From an uncultured Archangium sp. (GTDB taxonomy: Bacteria > Myxococcota > Myxococcia > Myxococcales > Myxococcaceae): 7,674 bases of DNA. The stretch is taken from contig CAMLFP010000270.1 of NCBI GenBank assembly GCA_946479335.1, positions 1 to 7,674 of the forward strand, given 5' to 3'. Both the position numbers and the translations under genes were made by a program. Below are positions 5,738 through 7,674 of the stretch, piece after piece; position 1 is the first letter of the stretch; each line of letters opens with the position of its first letter. The notes under the pieces are model-generated. The model was not told the origin of the DNA and did not search any database. It saw only the letters and a list, made by a program, of their open reading frames with translations.

Positions 5738-7369
5738 ATGCGGTTCTTCGTTCTTGGGGCGTGTCTCGCGTTGGCGAGTTGTAGCGTCTTTGAAACTCCC
5801 GAAGTGCGGGTGCTGCGGCAAGCCAACGACGCCGACGCCGGAGATCCCACTGACGGCGGCAACCCCAACGCGTGTTCGACCAGCGCGACCTGCGGCGCGG
5901 GGATGTTCTGCGTCGCCGGCGCATGTGTCCCCTCCTTCGACGCCGGCGGCTTCCCCGACGCGGGCAGCGGGTCGTGCAGCTCGTTGAGCGGCGGCTCGGG
6001 CATCGAGTGCGTCGGCCAGGCGGGCATGCAGCTGGGCTGGTCGGTGTCGCTGTGTGACGGGGAGACCTTCGCGGCCGGCGCGCCCGGCGGCAGCACGCTG
6101 CTGAGCTACGTCCACGGTGACCCGGTGTGGTTCGCCGTCGCCGCCCCCGCAGAGCACGCCGGGCAGGCTGTGCTGTGCCGCCCCAACGCGTCGACGCTGG
6201 TGGCTGGCCCCAGCGGGGTGTTCGAGGTCGGCCTCGACGGCACCGTCGGGCAGGCCTGGGAGTTCCCCGCGCAGGCGCTCGCGTCGTTCTACGACGTGCT
6301 CCAACAGGACGCGGTGCCGCTCGCGACCGCCGACGTCATGACCGGTGGCCGGGCCGTGTTGCAGCTGACGCCCAACGGCTTCGTGCCAGCGGCCTCCGGC
6401 AACGCACCGTGGGGCGCGTCGCTGGCCACCAGCCCTGACGGCCTCCCGCCCATCGTCGCGGTCGGCGCGCCCGACCCGTCTGGCGGAGGCGTCGTCACCC
6501 TCAAGCGCTCGAGCGTCACCGGCACGGCCTTCGACCTCTCCAACATCGCCAGCGACCTCGGCGCGTCGCCGCACGCGGGCGTCGCCCTCGCCATCGGCAA
6601 CGTGTGGCCCGACCGCCTCGCCAGCACCACGCCCAACAACGAGGTGTTGGTCGCCACCGCCACCGAGCTGCGCATCTATCGCGGAGACCTCACCTTCCTC
6701 GGCCGCTACGCCTTCGACAACGCCATCGGCTCCGCGGCCGGCGCGCCGGTGTCGGTCGTCGTCGATGACGCGCCCGTGTTCAACGGCGCCGACGTGCACG
6801 TCTTCTACGTCGGGCTCCCCGCCAGCAACACGGTGCTGCGCTGCCTCGGCACGCGCTGCGCGACGTGGAAGGTGGGCCCGCTGCCGTCGAGCGACTTCGG
6901 CGCGTCACTCTCGCAGGCCGGCGGCTCGCTGCTGGTGGGCGCGCCCTCCGCGAGCGCGGGCCGCGGCGCGGTGTACCTGTACCCTCGCGACCAGCCGAAC
7001 CTCTCGGGCGAACTGCAGGAGTGTCAGGACACGATGCCCTGCTGCACCACCGCCAGCGTCCTCGGAGTCTGCGTCGGCGGCGTGTTCTGCCAGACCACCT
7101 CGACGCAACCCGCGATGGAGTGCATCGCGCCGGGAGACGCGGGCACGCCTGACGCGGGTGCGCCCGACGCGGGCCCGGAGCCGGACGCCGGCGCGAGCGA
7201 CGATGCGGGCACGCCCGACGCGGGAGTGACGGACGCAGGCGTCGACGGCGGGGCCGGGAGCGCGCTCCTGCCCGCGGAGTTCGCGGCCCGCGGGTGCACC
7301 TCCGCGCCGGGCGCGTGGCTCGGGTTGCTGACCCTGGTGCTGCGGCGGCGTGGGCGATCGCGAAGTTGA
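5738..7369 (+). CDS. Cys-rich lipoprotein with FG-GAP-like beta-propeller, DAG-rich linker and MYXO-CTERM-like tail
   Basis: Predicted surface or periplasmic protein of unknown function, 543 aa. N-terminal lipoprotein signal MRFFVLGACLALASC with lipobox L12-A-S-C15, then a Cys-rich segment (C46, C52, C58, C63). FG-GAP-like repeats follow at about 96-126 (GWSVSL..FAAGAP), 221-257 (WGASLA..VAVGAP), 277-316 and 386-416 (FGASLSQAGGSLLVGAPSAS, then GAVYLYPR); degenerate copies between suggest a beta-propeller. A second Cys cluster (C429, C435, C436, C445, C451, C462) precedes seven DAG units (467-503). The tail RGCTSAPGAWLGLLTLVLRRRGRSRS has Gly-Cys520, a hydrophobic run and an Arg cluster, like MYXO-CTERM sorting signals. 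ATG 5738 is chosen over an in-frame TTG at 5711 because it starts the signal peptide and has GAAGG 8 bases upstream. Domain calls are by eye; binding partner unknown. Confidence 0.88.
   Translation: MRFFVLGACLALASCSVFETPEVRVLRQANDADAGDPTDGGNPNACSTSATCGAGMFCVAGACVPSFDAGGFPDAGSGSCSSLSGGSGIECVGQAGMQLGWSVSLCDGETFAAGAPGGSTLLSYVHGDPVWFAVAAPAEHAGQAVLCRPNASTLVAGPSGVFEVGLDGTVGQAWEFPAQALASFYDVLQQDAVPLATADVMTGGRAVLQLTPNGFVPAASGNAPWGASLATSPDGLPPIVAVGAPDPSGGGVVTLKRSSVTGTAFDLSNIASDLGASPHAGVALAIGNVWPDRLASTTPNNEVLVATATELRIYRGDLTFLGRYAFDNAIGSAAGAPVSVVVDDAPVFNGADVHVFYVGLPASNTVLRCLGTRCATWKVGPLPSSDFGASLSQAGGSLLVGAPSASAGRGAVYLYPRDQPNLSGELQECQDTMPCCTTASVLGVCVGGVFCQTTSTQPAMECIAPGDAGTPDAGAPDAGPEPDAGASDDAGTPDAGVTDAGVDGGAGSALLPAEFAARGCTSAPGAWLGLLTLVLRRRGRSRS
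7136..7249 (+). repeat. DAG-unit low-complexity repeat in the first lipoprotein
   Basis: Seven Asp-Ala-Gly units in 37 residues, spaced mostly by Thr-Pro, Ala-Pro or Glu-Pro. At DNA level this is a GACGCGGG-like degenerate tandem repeat with synonymous variation (gacgcggg, gacgccgg, gatgcggg, gacgcagg). It probably forms a flexible spacer between the folded domain and the C-terminal anchor. Further DAG units occur singly at residues 33, 68 and 74. Confidence 0.85.
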
Positions 7370-7396
7370 ATTAGAGTTACAGCTCGGCCGGTCTTC

Positions 7397-7410
7397 TCGA
7401 GGAGCCTCGA
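7397..7410 (+). promoter_or_regulatory. Ribosome site of the second lipoprotein gene inside a small inverted repeat
   Basis: GAGGAG (7399-7404) is the likely ribosome site for the ATG at 7410. It sits inside TCGAGGAGCCTCGA, whose arms TCGAGG and CCTCGA are perfect reverse complements. In RNA this could form a 5-bp stem (TCGAG/CTCGA) with a GAGC loop that partly hides the ribosome site and the first base of the start codon. Regulation by this hairpin is speculative. Confidence 0.4.
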
Positions 7411-7674
7411 TGCGGTTCCACCTTCTCGTCACGTGTCTCGGCGTCGCCGGGTGTCTGAGCCTGTCTGATCAGCCGGAGGCACGGGCGCTCCGGCAAGCCC
7501 TCGACGGCGGCTCGTGTGAACCCACCCTGTGCGTCACGCTCAGCCTCGGCGAGGCGTGCAATGGCCAGGGCGAGTGCACTTGCAGCGGCGTGGTGTGCTC
7601 CCAGGGGCAGCTCTGCCAAGGCGGGCAGTGCGCGTTGCCCTCCGGTGCAGACGCGGGGCCCTGGCTCGATGACG
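7410..7674 (+). CDS. Cys-rich lipoprotein, paralogue of the upstream gene (3' end cut off by window edge)
   Basis: The first 88 residues of a second predicted lipoprotein, function unknown. The signal MRFHLLVTCLGVAGC has a lipobox (V12-A-G-C15) with the acylated Cys at the same position as in the upstream protein. The leader then runs PEARALRQALDGG, closely matching PEVRVLRQANDAD upstream. A Cys-rich region follows (C36, C41, C50, C56, C58, C63, C69, C74) with the pattern C-x5-C-x4-C, and a DAG unit (81-83) suggests another low-complexity linker. GAGGAG at 7399-7404 is a good ribosome site. The gene begins 40 bases after its neighbour with no obvious terminator between, so co-transcription is likely. 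Whether it too carries a propeller and MYXO-CTERM tail lies beyond the window. Confidence 0.85.
   Translation, partial: MRFHLLVTCLGVAGCLSLSDQPEARALRQALDGGSCEPTLCVTLSLGEACNGQGECTCSGVVCSQGQLCQGGQCALPSGADAGPWLDD

Noticed and set aside
5687..6799. Minus-strand open frame (370 codons) opposite the first lipoprotein
   Set aside because: Gly/Arg/Ala-rich with no recognisable motif, and it covers a plus-strand gene with signal peptide, repeats and ribosome site.
7370..7409. Intrinsic terminator between the two lipoprotein genes
   Set aside because: The only inverted repeat overlaps the ribosome site, has a very short stem, and is not followed by a T-run.

Overview
The window is GC-rich coding DNA. 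It most likely comes from a member of the Myxococcota: a secreted protein near the right end carries a MYXO-CTERM-like tail (Gly-Cys, short hydrophobic stretch, Arg cluster) and Asp-Ala-Gly-rich linkers, both typical of that phylum. Taxonomy is inferred from protein style only. I see no rRNA, tRNA, CRISPR array, insertion sequence or origin.

Left block (1-5591, minus strand): a four-gene tripartite efflux operon read right to left. It encodes a TetR-family regulator (5591-4917), a periplasmic adaptor (4920-3883), an HAE1-type RND inner-membrane pump (3878-735) and a TolC-family outer-membrane channel (738-1, cut by the window edge). The genes are tightly packed. Regulator/adaptor and pump/channel each overlap by an ATGA (4 bases), and adaptor and pump are 4 bases apart. 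The regulator is therefore probably co-transcribed with the pump it is expected to control, giving an autoregulated cassette.

Middle (5592-5737): a short divergent intergenic region between the efflux operon and the lipoprotein genes. It holds a perfect 7-7-7 inverted repeat (5621-5641), a smaller near-palindrome next to the tetR start (5595-5606), a CTGAC direct repeat and a GC-rich imperfect hairpin (5650-5670). These are the best operator candidates. No convincing -35/-10 pair was found on either strand.

Right block (5738-7674, plus strand): two tandem genes for related Cys-rich lipoproteins. The first (543 aa) has a lipobox, FG-GAP-like beta-propeller repeats, a DAG-rich linker and a MYXO-CTERM-like tail. 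The second is cut by the window edge and shares the same N-terminal leader pattern.

Most unusual points: (1) the adaptor and channel genes share a near-identical, AT-rich signal-peptide-coding cassette, 22 bases identical plus 8 more after an exact 12-base in-frame gap; (2) the first lipoprotein seems to have anchoring signals at both ends; (3) the TolC homologue has a long insertion where the first extracellular loop should be. I found no clear evidence of a wholly new multi-gene system. The efflux operon is of a recognisable class, and the novelty lies in these details.
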